Position numbers and translations under genes: made by a program | Assembly: GCA_024405155.1 (NCBI GenBank) | Contig: JAKSPC010000006.1 | Span: 21,514-85,513, forward strand | Direction of reading: 5' to 3' | Length of the DNA: 64,000 nt | Origin: Lachnospiraceae bacterium | Lineage (GTDB): Bacteria; Bacillota; Clostridia; Lachnospirales; Lachnospiraceae | In this document: positions 37,620 to 47,178 of the stretch, piece after piece | Layout: every line of letters begins with the position of its first letter | Position numbering within the stretch: the first letter of the stretch is position 1 | The notes under the pieces: model-generated | What the model saw: only the letters and a program-made list of their open reading frames with translations | What the model was told of the DNA's origin: nothing | Database searches by the model: none

Positions 37620-39515
37620 TTACTCCGCCTGGATCTGGTCGAAATTCTCCGCCAGATGACCCATGTCCTCAATGGCGTCGTTGATGGCATTCCCCAGCAC
37701 GAAGCGGTCCAGGTCGCCCATATTCTTGTGCAGGATATCGTTCACCTTTTCCGGCTCGTCGGTAATGAGTCCGTCCACGCCCAGGTCTGCCATTTCCTTC
37801 ACGAACTTCTCGTCGTTGACGGTCCAGGCATAGACCTGCTTTCCCCGGGAATGCGCCTCATTCATTACGGTATTGTTGATGAAAGTATGCTCGATGGAGA
37901 AGAAATCGCAGGCGGGCAGGTCGTAAAACGCGCCCAGCGCCGCCGCCATGACCCAGCCGCATTTCAGGTTCGGATCATACTGCTTTACCTTCACCAGACT
38001 CTCATAGGAAGGAGACTGAATGATGCACTTGTCTTCGAAATGCATCTTGTGGATGGTATCCACCACCGTCTTTTCGAACTCGGGACAGTCGTCCGTATTC
38101 TTTATCTCGATCAGCAGGTCGATTTCCCCGTCACAGGCGGCGATCAGATCTTCCAGCGTAGGCACTTTCGTTCCCGCGAACTCCTTGGAGAACCAGCTGC
38201 CCGCATCCAGCGTGCGGATCTTATCCGACATGGTATCCCGGATGGCGGCGTCGTATCCCGTGGTACGGGTCAGAGTGGCGTCATGCATCACGATGGGCAC
38301 CCCGTCCTTGGAGGGGCGCACGTCCAGCTCGCCGTAGGCCACCAGCCCGGTATCCGCCGCCGCGATATAGGCGGGAACGGTGGATTCCGGCGCCTTGGAG
38401 CAGTATCCTCTGTGGGCTGCCAGCTCCACGTCCGGCAGAAAATAGGCTGCCACGGCATGGTCCTGTGTAAACACGGCGGAAAGCACCGCGGTAAGGCCCA
38501 GGCCCAGACCCAGGAGCACCCCGTACGCCGTGGCCATCACCCAGGTATAGGACCGGTTCTTCTTAAGCTCCGTGACCTTCACCTCAATGGGAGGCATCTC
38601 CTGTTCCTTCCGGTATCTTGCGTAAAGCACGGCAAGGAAGCCGAAAAGGATGGCGGACTTCACCATTTCGGAAAGGCCGTCCAGTACGGGCAGCATGAGG
38701 CGCTTGAGGATGACGTCCGTAGCCGCCGGAAAGCCGCTCTGCCCCGAAAACCAGATCCCCAGGAACTTGTGGCACACCCACACGATCCCGTTGGGCAGAT
38801 GGGAGAAAACGATCTCCGTGACCCCTTCCAGGATGACGATCATGAAATAAATGCGGAAACCTTTTTTATACACCAGCTTTTTCGCTTCCCGGACCGCCCC
38901 TTTAAAATCCTTCCCTGCCAGTATGAATGCATGGAGGGAGAACACGAACTTGATGAGGAACACTTCCAGAAGAGCCAGTGCCGCCATATAAAAAATGGTG
39001 AGCAGCCAGGAACGGAACACCACGTCGCTGATGTATTCCGGCAGACGGAACCCGGCAAACTTTCCGTTCTGGTTGAAAAGGTCCAGGAACACGCAGAAAA
39101 TGAACGCCACCACCAGCATGGGAAAATTCTTCCACTGGAACCCGTTCTTTAAGCGCCGGAACGACTCCCGGAAGATCTCCACGATCCCCGCGGACTTTCC
39201 TTCCCTGCCCAGCTCCATGGTCACGATCATAAGAGAGGTAAGGAACAGGAGCATGGAGGAATAGCCGATAAAAAGCACCGCTCCCGCCAGGATGATGAAA
39301 GGATTGAGGATCCGCCAGATGTTGGAAAAGGTAATGAACTCCTCCGGCACCGTGCGCAGCGCCTCCCGCCAGAGGAACCGCCCTATGGGCGAGATCACCA
39401 GATCCTGCAGGGCGCCGAACACCAGAAGGATGACGAACACACGGCCGAACTCCCTGAGTGCCAGCAGAAAGCCCTCTTTTCCGTCAAAAAACAGATCCTT
39501 GAAAAACTTTTTCAT
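37620..39515 (-). CDS. Membrane glycerophosphodiester phosphodiesterase
   Basis: 631 aa. The N-terminal half (about 1-330) has around eight membrane helices, the membrane domain typical of Gram-positive GDPDs. The C-terminal GDPD barrel starts AAHRGYCSKAPEST, with ELDVRPSKDG and HDATLTRTT as metal and catalytic motifs. It hydrolyses glycerophosphodiesters, likely from lipids or teichoic acid, outside the membrane. Confidence 0.9.
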   Translation of the reverse strand: MKKFFKDLFFDGKEGFLLALREFGRVFVILLVFGALQDLVISPIGRFLWREALRTVPEEFITFSNIWRILNPFIILAGAVLFIGYSSMLLFLTSLMIVTMELGREGKSAGIVEIFRESFRRLKNGFQWKNFPMLVVAFIFCVFLDLFNQNGKFAGFRLPEYISDVVFRSWLLTIFYMAALALLEVFLIKFVFSLHAFILAGKDFKGAVREAKKLVYKKGFRIYFMIVILEGVTEIVFSHLPNGIVWVCHKFLGIWFSGQSGFPAATDVILKRLMLPVLDGLSEMVKSAILFGFLAVLYARYRKEQEMPPIEVKVTELKKNRSYTWVMATAYGVLLGLGLGLTAVLSAVFTQDHAVAAYFLPDVELAAHRGYCSKAPESTVPAYIAAADTGLVAYGELDVRPSKDGVPIVMHDATLTRTTGYDAAIRDTMSDKIRTLDAGSWFSKEFAGTKVPTLEDLIAACDGEIDLLIEIKNTDDCPEFEKTVVDTIHKMHFEDKCIIQSPSYESLVKVKQYDPNLKCGWVMAAALGAFYDLPACDFFSIEHTFINNTVMNEAHSRGKQVYAWTVNDEKFVKEMADLGVDGLITDEPEKVNDILHKNMGDLDRFVLGNAINDAIEDMGHLAENFDQIQAE

Positions 39516-39533
39516 AACACGCCTCGCAAAAAA

Positions 39534-40862
39534 TCAGGCAAGTCCGATGGCAAGACCGAACAGCAAAAGCCCCGAGGTAAGCAGGAGGTTCGCCAGCTGG
39601 AACTTTTTGCTCCAGGAAAACCATTCCCCGTAGCTTACACCCACCAGCCCCAGGGAAATGAGCAGGGCCGGATTGGTGGGATAGAACACGTTGGAAAAGC
39701 CGTCACCGAAAGCATAGGCAACCACGCACAGCTGCGCGGAGATCCCGAACTGCGCCGCCAGGGGCACGATGATGGGGATCAGCATGATGGCCTTTGCCGA
39801 ACCGGAGGGGATGAAGAAATTCATCACCAGCACCAGAAGATAAATGAACAGGATCACTGCCCAGCGGGGGAAGGACTGTGCCGCCACCATGGCTTTCTGA
39901 ATGATGACGTCCAGCGCTCCGGATTCCTGCAGCGTATATTTGATGGAAGAAGCCATGAGGATCATGACGATGGCCGGCAGCATGGATACCATGCCGCTTC
40001 CCATGCCCTTTCCGAAATCGGAAAGCTTCATGCCGCTAGTGAGACAGGCGACCGTGCCCGCGATGAGAAACATGACCGCCACGATGATCATGGTGTAATC
40101 CTGAAGTACGGTGATCAGGGCGCTGGCCATGACGATGGCAAGACCGATGCCCATGATCACGGCAAAGCAGAGAATGGCTCTGTCCATCCGCTTATCCGGC
40201 ACAAAACCGGTGAGACCTTCCTGCTTTACCCCTGTATCCACGGCCTTCGCCCGGGCTCTCAGGAAATACATGAGGAGGAGGTAGATGAGAACGAAGCCGA
40301 TGGCTCTGAACCACCAGCCCGAAAACATCGGAAGCCCTGCGAGCTCCTGGGCGATCCCTACGGTAAAGGGATTGAAAACGCCGGCTGCAAAGCCGCAGCC
40401 AACAGCAAGAAGGCTCATTCCCATGCCTGTCACCGCATCCCATCCCAGGCGGATGGCAAGGGCGGTCACGATGGGAACGAGAGGAACACATTCTTCAAAG
40501 GATCCCATCAGAGATCCCATGGCCATGAAGAAAAGAACGATGACCGACATGAGACGGTACCGGGAGCCGCCGTACCGGGCCGAGATCCGGTCCAGCATGT
40601 AGCGCATGATGCCCCGCTTGTCCATGGCGTTGAAGATCCCACCGATCACCAGGAGGAAAATGAGCACCGCGATCAGCGTAGCGCTCCCCTCCGCTCCCAG
40701 CACCAGTACGGGGGAAGCGAGCCATTTGAGGAACGGGATCCCCTCACAGGGAATGACAAGGGTAAGCACGTAGGTAAGCACCATCAGCACCGCAATGACG
40801 ATCAATGCGGAAGTGAATGCCTTCACGTTGATAAACGACGATTCCTTTTTCTTTTCAGACAT
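39534..40862 (-). CDS. YfcC-family transporter
   Basis: 442 aa, about 12 membrane helices. GFAAGVFNPFTVGIAQELAG and FIPSGSAKAIMLIPI are the family markers. Known: YfcC proteins belong to the ion transporter superfamily with ArcD-like and C4-dicarboxylate carriers; substrates are peptides or amino acids in some annotations. It overlaps the M20 peptidase by 8 bp, which suggests a dipeptide or acyl-amino-acid substrate. Confidence 0.85.
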   Translation of the reverse strand: MSEKKKESSFINVKAFTSALIVIAVLMVLTYVLTLVIPCEGIPFLKWLASPVLVLGAEGSATLIAVLIFLLVIGGIFNAMDKRGIMRYMLDRISARYGGSRYRLMSVIVLFFMAMGSLMGSFEECVPLVPIVTALAIRLGWDAVTGMGMSLLAVGCGFAAGVFNPFTVGIAQELAGLPMFSGWWFRAIGFVLIYLLLMYFLRARAKAVDTGVKQEGLTGFVPDKRMDRAILCFAVIMGIGLAIVMASALITVLQDYTMIIVAVMFLIAGTVACLTSGMKLSDFGKGMGSGMVSMLPAIVMILMASSIKYTLQESGALDVIIQKAMVAAQSFPRWAVILFIYLLVLVMNFFIPSGSAKAIMLIPIIVPLAAQFGISAQLCVVAYAFGDGFSNVFYPTNPALLISLGLVGVSYGEWFSWSKKFQLANLLLTSGLLLFGLAIGLA

Positions 40863-42186
40863 GATTTGCCTCTTTCATCAGATACTTGTAAAACTTTACG
40901 GCGGGCTCCAGCGTGGAAAGATCCACACATTCATCCAGCCCGTGGATGCTCTCCATCTGCTTCTTGTCGATGTAGAACGGCGTGAAATGCAGACAGTTTT
41001 TCGTGAGCGGATCCATGTGACGGGCATCACTGCAGCCGGTCATGATATAAGGCGCGGTAATGGCTTTCGGGAAAGCCTCCTTTACGGCCTTTTCCATCAG
41101 CCCGAAAACGGGGTCGTTATAGTCTGCCAGCCGGGAATCCTCCGCCTTTTCCAGAACGGACGTTTCCAGATCATACTTTGCGGCCAGATTGGAGATAGCT
41201 TTCAGGCTGCTCTCCCATCCCTGATGGTGGGAGACACGCATGTTGCCCACCAGCGTGGCTTTTGCCGGGATCACGTTGTAGCCGTCGGAACCCTCCGCCA
41301 TGGTAAAGGCGATGGTGGTCTGCACCAGCGCTCTTGCCGTGGGCGAGATCTTCGGCATCACCAGCTTTAAGACCGGCGCGAAAAAGTCCGAATGGCGGTA
41401 CACGAAGCCAAGGGGCCCTTTCACCGTGGGCGCCATGCGGCGGAGCATCTCGCGGATCACGTGATTTACGTGTACGTCGAAGATCCTGTTCTTGTCCGCT
41501 TCGGCCATGAACTTACCCAGCCGCACAAGCGGCGTGTTTTCCTCCGGCACGGAGGCGTGTCCGCCTTCGCCTGTTGCCGTAAACAGAAGGCTGGAGCAGC
41601 CTCTTTCCGCCATGCCGATCATGGCGAAATCCGCCTTGGCACCGGAAAACGGCTCGTAAAGCACCATGCCGCCTTCATCCAGCACGAAACGGAACGTAAT
41701 GCCCCGCTCCTTAAGTACCTCGGCAATGTGGGCGGCCCCCAGATTGGTGGTCTCCTCGTTGCAGGCAGACTCGAAATAAATATCCATCTCCGGAACGAAC
41801 CCTTCCGCCGCCAGCTCATCCGCCGCCTGCAGCATGGCCCACAGACCGCCCTTGGTATCCAGCGTTCCGCGGCCCCACAGTTTCCCGTCGCGGATCTCAC
41901 CGCCGAAAGGATCGCAGGTCCAGTCCCCGTTCGCCTCCACCGTGTCGTGATGATTCATGAACAGCACCGGAAGCGCCGAAGAGTCCTTCCCCTTCCAGCG
42001 CATCAGGAAACTGCCGTCCATGTCCTCAAACTCTGCCACAGCAAAGATATGGGGGAACAGTTCTTTCAAAAGGGCATGAAACTCCCGGAACTTCGTCCGG
42101 TCCTCATTTCCCACTTCGGAGACCGTCTCTTTTCGGATCATGGCCGAAAGGACGGCGGCATACTTCTCCCGTACATTTTCAGACAT
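40855..42186 (-). CDS. M20 family metallopeptidase
   Basis: 443 aa. Zinc ligands and catalytic residues: NHHDTV, GRGTLDTKGG, CNEETTN (the catalytic Glu pair) and a late His in DARHMDP. It hydrolyses N-acyl or peptide bonds in the cytosol. Coupled to YfcC, it is probably the first catabolic step for what that transporter imports. Its promoter carries a palindrome. Confidence 0.9.
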   Translation of the reverse strand: MSENVREKYAAVLSAMIRKETVSEVGNEDRTKFREFHALLKELFPHIFAVAEFEDMDGSFLMRWKGKDSSALPVLFMNHHDTVEANGDWTCDPFGGEIRDGKLWGRGTLDTKGGLWAMLQAADELAAEGFVPEMDIYFESACNEETTNLGAAHIAEVLKERGITFRFVLDEGGMVLYEPFSGAKADFAMIGMAERGCSSLLFTATGEGGHASVPEENTPLVRLGKFMAEADKNRIFDVHVNHVIREMLRRMAPTVKGPLGFVYRHSDFFAPVLKLVMPKISPTARALVQTTIAFTMAEGSDGYNVIPAKATLVGNMRVSHHQGWESSLKAISNLAAKYDLETSVLEKAEDSRLADYNDPVFGLMEKAVKEAFPKAITAPYIMTGCSDARHMDPLTKNCLHFTPFYIDKKQMESIHGLDECVDLSTLEPAVKFYKYLMKEANHV

Positions 42187-42206
42187 AACAAAAAACCTCT
42201 GACGTT

Positions 42207-42239
42207 CCTGCCTATTGGCAGGTTATTAGGTATATTATA
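42207..42239 (-). promoter_or_regulatory. Promoter and operator-like palindrome of the M20-YfcC operon
   Basis: An extended -10 TGTTATAAT (TATAAT at 42234-42239, minus) lies upstream of the M20 gene. The 16-bp perfect palindrome CCTGCC-TATT-GGCAGG (42207-42222) covers the expected transcript start. This is a likely repressor site. Confidence 0.65.
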
Positions 42240-42277
42240 ACATAACCCGTCACCAAATGGCAGGTTTTGTTCCGAAA

Positions 42278-42292
42278 GGGGCCATGCGCCCC
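42278..42292 (-). terminator. Weak hairpin after the ABC transporter operon
   Basis: GGGGC/GCCCC with a 5-base loop lies about 50 bases after the second permease; CCTTTCGG follows on minus. No long U-run. Confidence 0.3.
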
Positions 42293-42339
42293 GCAGGCAG
42301 CGAGGGGATCAGAACGCCGCCGGTCACTCCGCGCTTTCC

Positions 42340-43260
42340 TCAGTACGGGATGCCTGACGCCTTCGGCGCATGGGACTTTTTGGAAAAGATCACCAGGATC
42401 AGAAGGGAAATGATGTACGGCAGCATGTTGTACACCGCTCCCGGAATGTTCAATGCGTTTAAGAAACCGATGCCCATGTAGACGTTGCTGAGTGCCCGGA
42501 AAAAGCCGAAAATAAGCGCCGCCAGCGCGATCTTCACCGGATCCCACTGACCGAAGATCATCACAGCCAGAGCCAGGAATCCGTACCCGGCCACGCCCTT
42601 GTCGAACTGCCACGACGAAACAGAACTGGTCACGTAGGCAAGACCGGCAAGGCCGGAGAGCGCCCCGGAAATGAGAACGCCGATGTAGCGCATCCATCTT
42701 ACGTTCACGCCGGCGGAAGCCGCCGCTTTCGGGTTCTCGCCGCAGGCACAGAGCCGGAGACCGAAGCGGGTCTTTTTGAAAACGTAGACCGAAAGCACCG
42801 CGACGGCCACGGCGATCAGGAAGAAAACGTCCACCCGGAAAACACCCGCCGTGAAAGAAAGGGCTTCCTTTTCTTCGATATAGGTAATGGTGGGGCTCGC
42901 TTTTCCCGTCACGTCAAGATTCACGGCCTTTACGATCACCGTCGCCGCAGCCACTGCCAGCATGTTGACGGCAGTGCCGATAAGGGTCTGATCCGCCTTA
43001 TAGGTCACGGCAGGAACGGAAAGCAGGAGCGACCACGCCATGCCGGCGGCCACCGCCGCCAGAAGCGTACAGATGACCATCACGAAAGGCGCCGCATGGG
43101 AAAGCAGTTTCATGGTCAGCGTGCCGCCCAGGGCTCCCATCACCATCATGCCCTCGATACCAATGTTCATGACGCCGGAATGTTCGCTGAAGCAGCCTCC
43201 CATGGCCGCCAGAAAAAGTACCGTGGCAAATATGTGCGTATATTGGATCAGCAGGATCAT
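42340..43260 (-). CDS. Nucleoside ABC transporter permease 2 (NupQ/YufQ-like)
   Basis: 306 aa, about eight membrane helices. GVMNIGIEGMMVMGAL is the BPD_transp_2 signature of simple-sugar/nucleoside permeases. The open frame extends to 43515, but GGAGG seven bases before the ATG at 43260, and the ATGA overlap with permease 1, set the start. It is the last gene of the operon BMP-ATPase-permease-permease. Confidence 0.9.
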   Translation of the reverse strand: MILLIQYTHIFATVLFLAAMGGCFSEHSGVMNIGIEGMMVMGALGGTLTMKLLSHAAPFVMVICTLLAAVAAGMAWSLLLSVPAVTYKADQTLIGTAVNMLAVAAATVIVKAVNLDVTGKASPTITYIEEKEALSFTAGVFRVDVFFLIAVAVAVLSVYVFKKTRFGLRLCACGENPKAAASAGVNVRWMRYIGVLISGALSGLAGLAYVTSSVSSWQFDKGVAGYGFLALAVMIFGQWDPVKIALAALIFGFFRALSNVYMGIGFLNALNIPGAVYNMLPYIISLLILVIFSKKSHAPKASGIPY

Positions 43261-44327
43261 GACGCCGCCTCCTTCTTTCTTCTCTTCGCGATAAGCTGAC
43301 TTAAGAATGCCGCAAAGGCGCTGGCATAGATCGTTACGGCGATCACTAAAGACGCCACCTCCTGCGGATAGATCAGACGGTCCATGTGCAGACTGCCCTG
43401 CTGGATATGGCTGATGAAATACGACGCCAGCAGCGCGCCGAAGGGATCCAGCGCGCCCAGATAGGCGGCCGCGATGCCGTTGAAGCCTATAGCGGGCACG
43501 ATGGCTGCCGAACACTGCCAGGTCTCGGCCCCGGAAAGGAACAGCGCCCCCGCAGCCGCGCCGGAAAATGCCCCGGCGATAAACATGGTGATCACCACGT
43601 TCCGCTTTTCAAACATGCCGGAAAGCTCCGCCGCCGCAGGATTGAGGCCCACTGCCCTGGTCTCGAACCCCAGCCTGGTGCGCGCCAGGATGAACTTTGC
43701 AAGAAACGCCAGCGCCGGCGTAAGAAGCAGCGCCAGCGTCACCGTCTCGTTTCCGGAAAACAGCCTGTCAAGTCCCAGAGAAGGGATCAGGGCATCCGGC
43801 CGGTTGGTCACCAGATCCAGCGTGTAGGTGTTGCTGTCAGTGTAGGGCGTCAGCACCGTGTTTGCCGTATACAGAAGGATCCAGTTCATAAGGATCCCGG
43901 AGATCACTTCATTCACGCTGCGGTAGGCTTTCAGAAGGCCGGCAAGCGCGCCGGCAATGCCGCCGGCGAGGATGGCCGCCGGAAGGCATACCCACCAGGG
44001 GCAGTGACAAGCGATGGCCAGATACAGCGCCGCGATGGCGCCTGCCGTAAACTGCCCGGAAGCACCGATATTAAAAAGCCCCGCGCTCTTTGCGTAGATC
44101 ACCGAAATGGCGCAGAGCGAAAGAGGCGCCGCCTGCACCAGCGTCCCTCCGAAATATTCCAAAACCACGTCCGCCCTGGGAAAGTAGAAGAAATTCTGAA
44201 GCATGGTGACAAAGGCGACCCCCGCCCCCGAAGGATCCACCACCAGAAGGACCACGAACCCCAGGACGAGCTCTATCGCCACGCAGAGGAGCGAGGCGGC
44301 ACCGATACCGATCTTGCGTTTTCTCAT
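43257..44327 (-). CDS. Nucleoside ABC transporter permease 1 (NupP/YufP-like)
   Basis: 356 aa, about ten membrane helices. AGLFNIGASGQFTAGAIAAL is the family signature; GFNGIAAAYLG is near the C-terminus. It forms the membrane channel with permease 2. It overlaps the ATPase by 4 bp and permease 2 by 4 bp, so all are translated together. Confidence 0.9.
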   Translation of the reverse strand: MRKRKIGIGAASLLCVAIELVLGFVVLLVVDPSGAGVAFVTMLQNFFYFPRADVVLEYFGGTLVQAAPLSLCAISVIYAKSAGLFNIGASGQFTAGAIAALYLAIACHCPWWVCLPAAILAGGIAGALAGLLKAYRSVNEVISGILMNWILLYTANTVLTPYTDSNTYTLDLVTNRPDALIPSLGLDRLFSGNETVTLALLLTPALAFLAKFILARTRLGFETRAVGLNPAAAELSGMFEKRNVVITMFIAGAFSGAAAGALFLSGAETWQCSAAIVPAIGFNGIAAAYLGALDPFGALLASYFISHIQQGSLHMDRLIYPQEVASLVIAVTIYASAFAAFLSQLIAKRRKKEAAS

Positions 44328-45850
44328 TTCGTCATCCTCCGTGCTCCCGTCATGTAAAGTCCCAGTTCTTCCCTGGTCACCTTATCCGGCGTAAACTCGC
44401 CCACGATCTCTCCCTCATACATCACAAGGATCCTGTCGGAAAGCGACATGACCTCGGAAAGCTCCAGGCTTACCAGAAGGATCGCCTTCCCTTCGGCCCG
44501 TTCCTTAAGAAGCGCTCTGTGAATGTTTCCCGTGGCCAGAAGATCCACGCCGCGGACCGGCTGAACGGCCACGATGAGCGAGGGATCCCTGTCCAGTTCT
44601 CTTCCCACCACGGCTTTCTGCTGATTTCCGCCGGAAAGGCTTCCGAAAAGGGAGCGGATCCCGTCCGCGCTCCTTACGTCTCTCTCCTTCGTGATCTTTT
44701 CGGCATACCGGGCGACGGCACCCGTTTCCATCACACCGTTTTTACAGAATTCCGGTTCCCGGTATCTCTTTAAAATAATGTTTTCCGCCAGCGTAAAGTC
44801 CGGGATCGCCCCGTCCCGCAGACGGTCCACGGGGATCAGTCCCATTCCCATGTCGATCCGTTCCCGTATGGCGGAGCGTGTGATGTCTTTTCCCAGGAAC
44901 GTAACACTTCCGGTCACGGGCTTACTCTTTCCGCTCACCACTTTCACCAGTTCATCCTGGCCGTTTCCGTCGATGCCGGCAATGGTGACGATCTCGCCTT
45001 TGCGGACCGTAAACGAAACGTCCTTCAGCTTCGTCTTCTTTGTCTGCGGATCCGCGAAGCCTATTCCGGAGAGGGTAAGCACCGGCTCTCCGGGAACGGA
45101 AGGCTCCTTCACGATGGTAAGGTCTACCTTCTGCCCCACCATCATTTCGGAAAGTTCCTCGACGGTGGTCTCGGTCGCATTCACGGTCCCCACGTATTCG
45201 CCCTTCCGTATGACGGTGCAGCGGTCGGACACGGAAAGGATCTCGTTCATCTTGTGGGAAATGAACAGGATGGCTTTCCCTTCTGCCCGGAGTCCCCGCA
45301 TGATCTTTAATAGTTCTTCCGCCTCCTGCACGGTAAGCACGGCCGTGGGCTCGTCAAAGATCAGCACCTCGTTGTCGCGGTAGAGCATCTTTAAGATCTC
45401 CACCCTCTGCTGCATGCCCACGGTGATATCGCTCACCACTGCGTCCGGGTCCACCTTGAGCCCGTACTTTTCCGAAAGCGCCATTACCTTCTTCCTGGCG
45501 GCAGCCCGGTCGATGGCCGTCCCCTTCATGGTCTCGGCGCCCAGGATGATATTGTCCAGCACCGTAAAGCACTGCACCTGGCGGAAATGCTGGTGCACCA
45601 TGCCGATCCCCAGAGCCGTCGCGTCATTGGGGTCGCTGATGACGACCTTCCTGCCGTTTCGGAAGATCTCTCCTTCGTCCGGCTGTAAGAGCCCGAACAG
45701 AATGTTCATCAGCGTGGATTTTCCCGCGCCGTTCTCGCCAAGCAGGGCGTGGATCTCTCCCGCCCGCAGCGTAAGCGTTATGTCTTTATTTGCTGCCAGA
45801 TCCCCGAAATACTTGGAGATCCCGCGCATTTCCACTGCGAATTGTTCCAC
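44324..45850 (-). CDS. Nucleoside ABC transporter ATPase (NupO/YufO-like), double domain
   Basis: 508 aa with two ABC domains. The first has Walker A GENGAGKST, signature VGMQQRVEIL and Walker B LIFDEPTAVL. The second has a changed P-loop region (GIDGNGQDEL) and signature LSGGNQQKAVVGREL, as usual for RbsA-type ATPases, where the second site is degenerate. It starts immediately after the BMP lipoprotein stop. Confidence 0.92.
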   Translation of the reverse strand: MEQFAVEMRGISKYFGDLAANKDITLTLRAGEIHALLGENGAGKSTLMNILFGLLQPDEGEIFRNGRKVVISDPNDATALGIGMVHQHFRQVQCFTVLDNIILGAETMKGTAIDRAAARKKVMALSEKYGLKVDPDAVVSDITVGMQQRVEILKMLYRDNEVLIFDEPTAVLTVQEAEELLKIMRGLRAEGKAILFISHKMNEILSVSDRCTVIRKGEYVGTVNATETTVEELSEMMVGQKVDLTIVKEPSVPGEPVLTLSGIGFADPQTKKTKLKDVSFTVRKGEIVTIAGIDGNGQDELVKVVSGKSKPVTGSVTFLGKDITRSAIRERIDMGMGLIPVDRLRDGAIPDFTLAENIILKRYREPEFCKNGVMETGAVARYAEKITKERDVRSADGIRSLFGSLSGGNQQKAVVGRELDRDPSLIVAVQPVRGVDLLATGNIHRALLKERAEGKAILLVSLELSEVMSLSDRILVMYEGEIVGEFTPDKVTREELGLYMTGARRMTK

Positions 45851-47110
45851 TTAGAGTATCGTCCCTTCCCGTTTTTCCAGTTTAAAGTTGATCGTAGGCA
45901 AATGATCCGTAGCCGGATCGGAGGTAAGCGTGCCGTCCAGAAGTTTCTTAAGAAGCGTCTGATAATCCGCCACGCCGAAGGTCTCATTCCACTGAGTGCT
46001 TTCCACGGGAAGCCCCACGTAGTTGAGCGCGGGATCCTCCGCCGAGGCAAGGCCCAGTTTTTCCTGTTTCCCGGCAATGGTTTCGTCCCATTTCCCTTCA
46101 TATATGGTCTTAAGAGAAAACCTTACGCAGGCGCCCAGATCCTTCAGTGCACTGGTGAGTGCCAGTCCCTTGCGGTAGGCGTCCAGTTCCTCCTTCTGAT
46201 CGATGTCCACGCCGATCACCTTTGACCCGCTCCTGGCAGCTGCCTCCGCCACGGAGGAAACGATGCTTCCGCCGCAGGAAAAGACCACGTCCGTGCCGTT
46301 CTGGCACCAGGTCTCCATAGCTGCCGTGATCTCCGCGGAAGCCGCGAACTGGCCCGCATAGGCATACCGCACAAGGACCTTATCTGCATTGCCCGTTTCC
46401 TTTGCCGCGTCACGGATCCCCTGCAGAAAGCCGTATCCATAGCGCATGACCGCGGGGATCTCAATGCCGCCTATGAATCCCAGGCTTTGATAGCCCAGGC
46501 GCACCGCCGCATAGCCGGCAAGATACCCGGCGATATCTTCGCGGAAGGTGACCAGATAGGTATTTTTCTGCCCCAGATACTCGCTGATATCATAATGAGA
46601 GGGATCACCGTCATAGTTTACTCCCAGTGTCTGTGAAAGCAGGTCCGCAGACGCCATATCCAGTCCTATGAATCTGACATCCGGATATTTGAGAGACATC
46701 TCTCCCACAGTCTCCGCATACTGGTTGCCGCAGCCTATAATGACGTTGTAGCCGGAAGCGATCGCCGCGTCGAAAATGTTCCGGTAGGAATACCTTGTTG
46801 CCTTATCCGGCGCATAGTAGGTATAGGGGATCCCGTATTCCTTACAGAAATCCCGGCAGGCTTCATAGGCCTGCTGATTGAATCCCTTGTCGTCGATGCC
46901 GCTGGAATCCGCGATCATTGCCACCCTCATGGGTCCGTCTTCTTCCGTCACTTTTTTCAGCGGCCCGCAGGAAGCAAGAGCGAGCACCATGGCACAGCAG
47001 ATAAGCACCGCCGCGATCCTTGCCGCGAGCCCTGCTCCGTGCGCCGCCGCACGCGCCGCGCTTTCTTCTTTGTGATCAATTAATGTCTGTCGATATCGGA
47101 ATTTCCGCAT
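45851..47110 (-). CDS. BMP-family substrate-binding lipoprotein
   Basis: 419 aa. The signal segment ends LALASC, the lipobox Cys near residue 48 after an unusually long basic N-terminus of about 33 residues. The BMP fold shows MIADSSGIDDKGFNQ and KYPDVRFIGLD. Known: BMP/PnrA-type proteins bind purine nucleosides for this ABC family. It leads the operon. Confidence 0.9.
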   Translation of the reverse strand: MRKFRYRQTLIDHKEESAARAAAHGAGLAARIAAVLICCAMVLALASCGPLKKVTEEDGPMRVAMIADSSGIDDKGFNQQAYEACRDFCKEYGIPYTYYAPDKATRYSYRNIFDAAIASGYNVIIGCGNQYAETVGEMSLKYPDVRFIGLDMASADLLSQTLGVNYDGDPSHYDISEYLGQKNTYLVTFREDIAGYLAGYAAVRLGYQSLGFIGGIEIPAVMRYGYGFLQGIRDAAKETGNADKVLVRYAYAGQFAASAEITAAMETWCQNGTDVVFSCGGSIVSSVAEAAARSGSKVIGVDIDQKEELDAYRKGLALTSALKDLGACVRFSLKTIYEGKWDETIAGKQEKLGLASAEDPALNYVGLPVESTQWNETFGVADYQTLLKKLLDGTLTSDPATDHLPTINFKLEKREGTIL

Positions 47111-47178
47111 TTTCTATGTCCTTATTTCTGAGTATGATACAGTCTCAACGTATTTTTCTGTCATGGCGTCCCGCTGAT

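Noticed and set aside
43261-43515. N-terminal extension of the second permease
   Set aside because: It is the antiparallel-free overlap with permease 1 in another frame; GGAGG and the ATGA overlap place the start at 43260.
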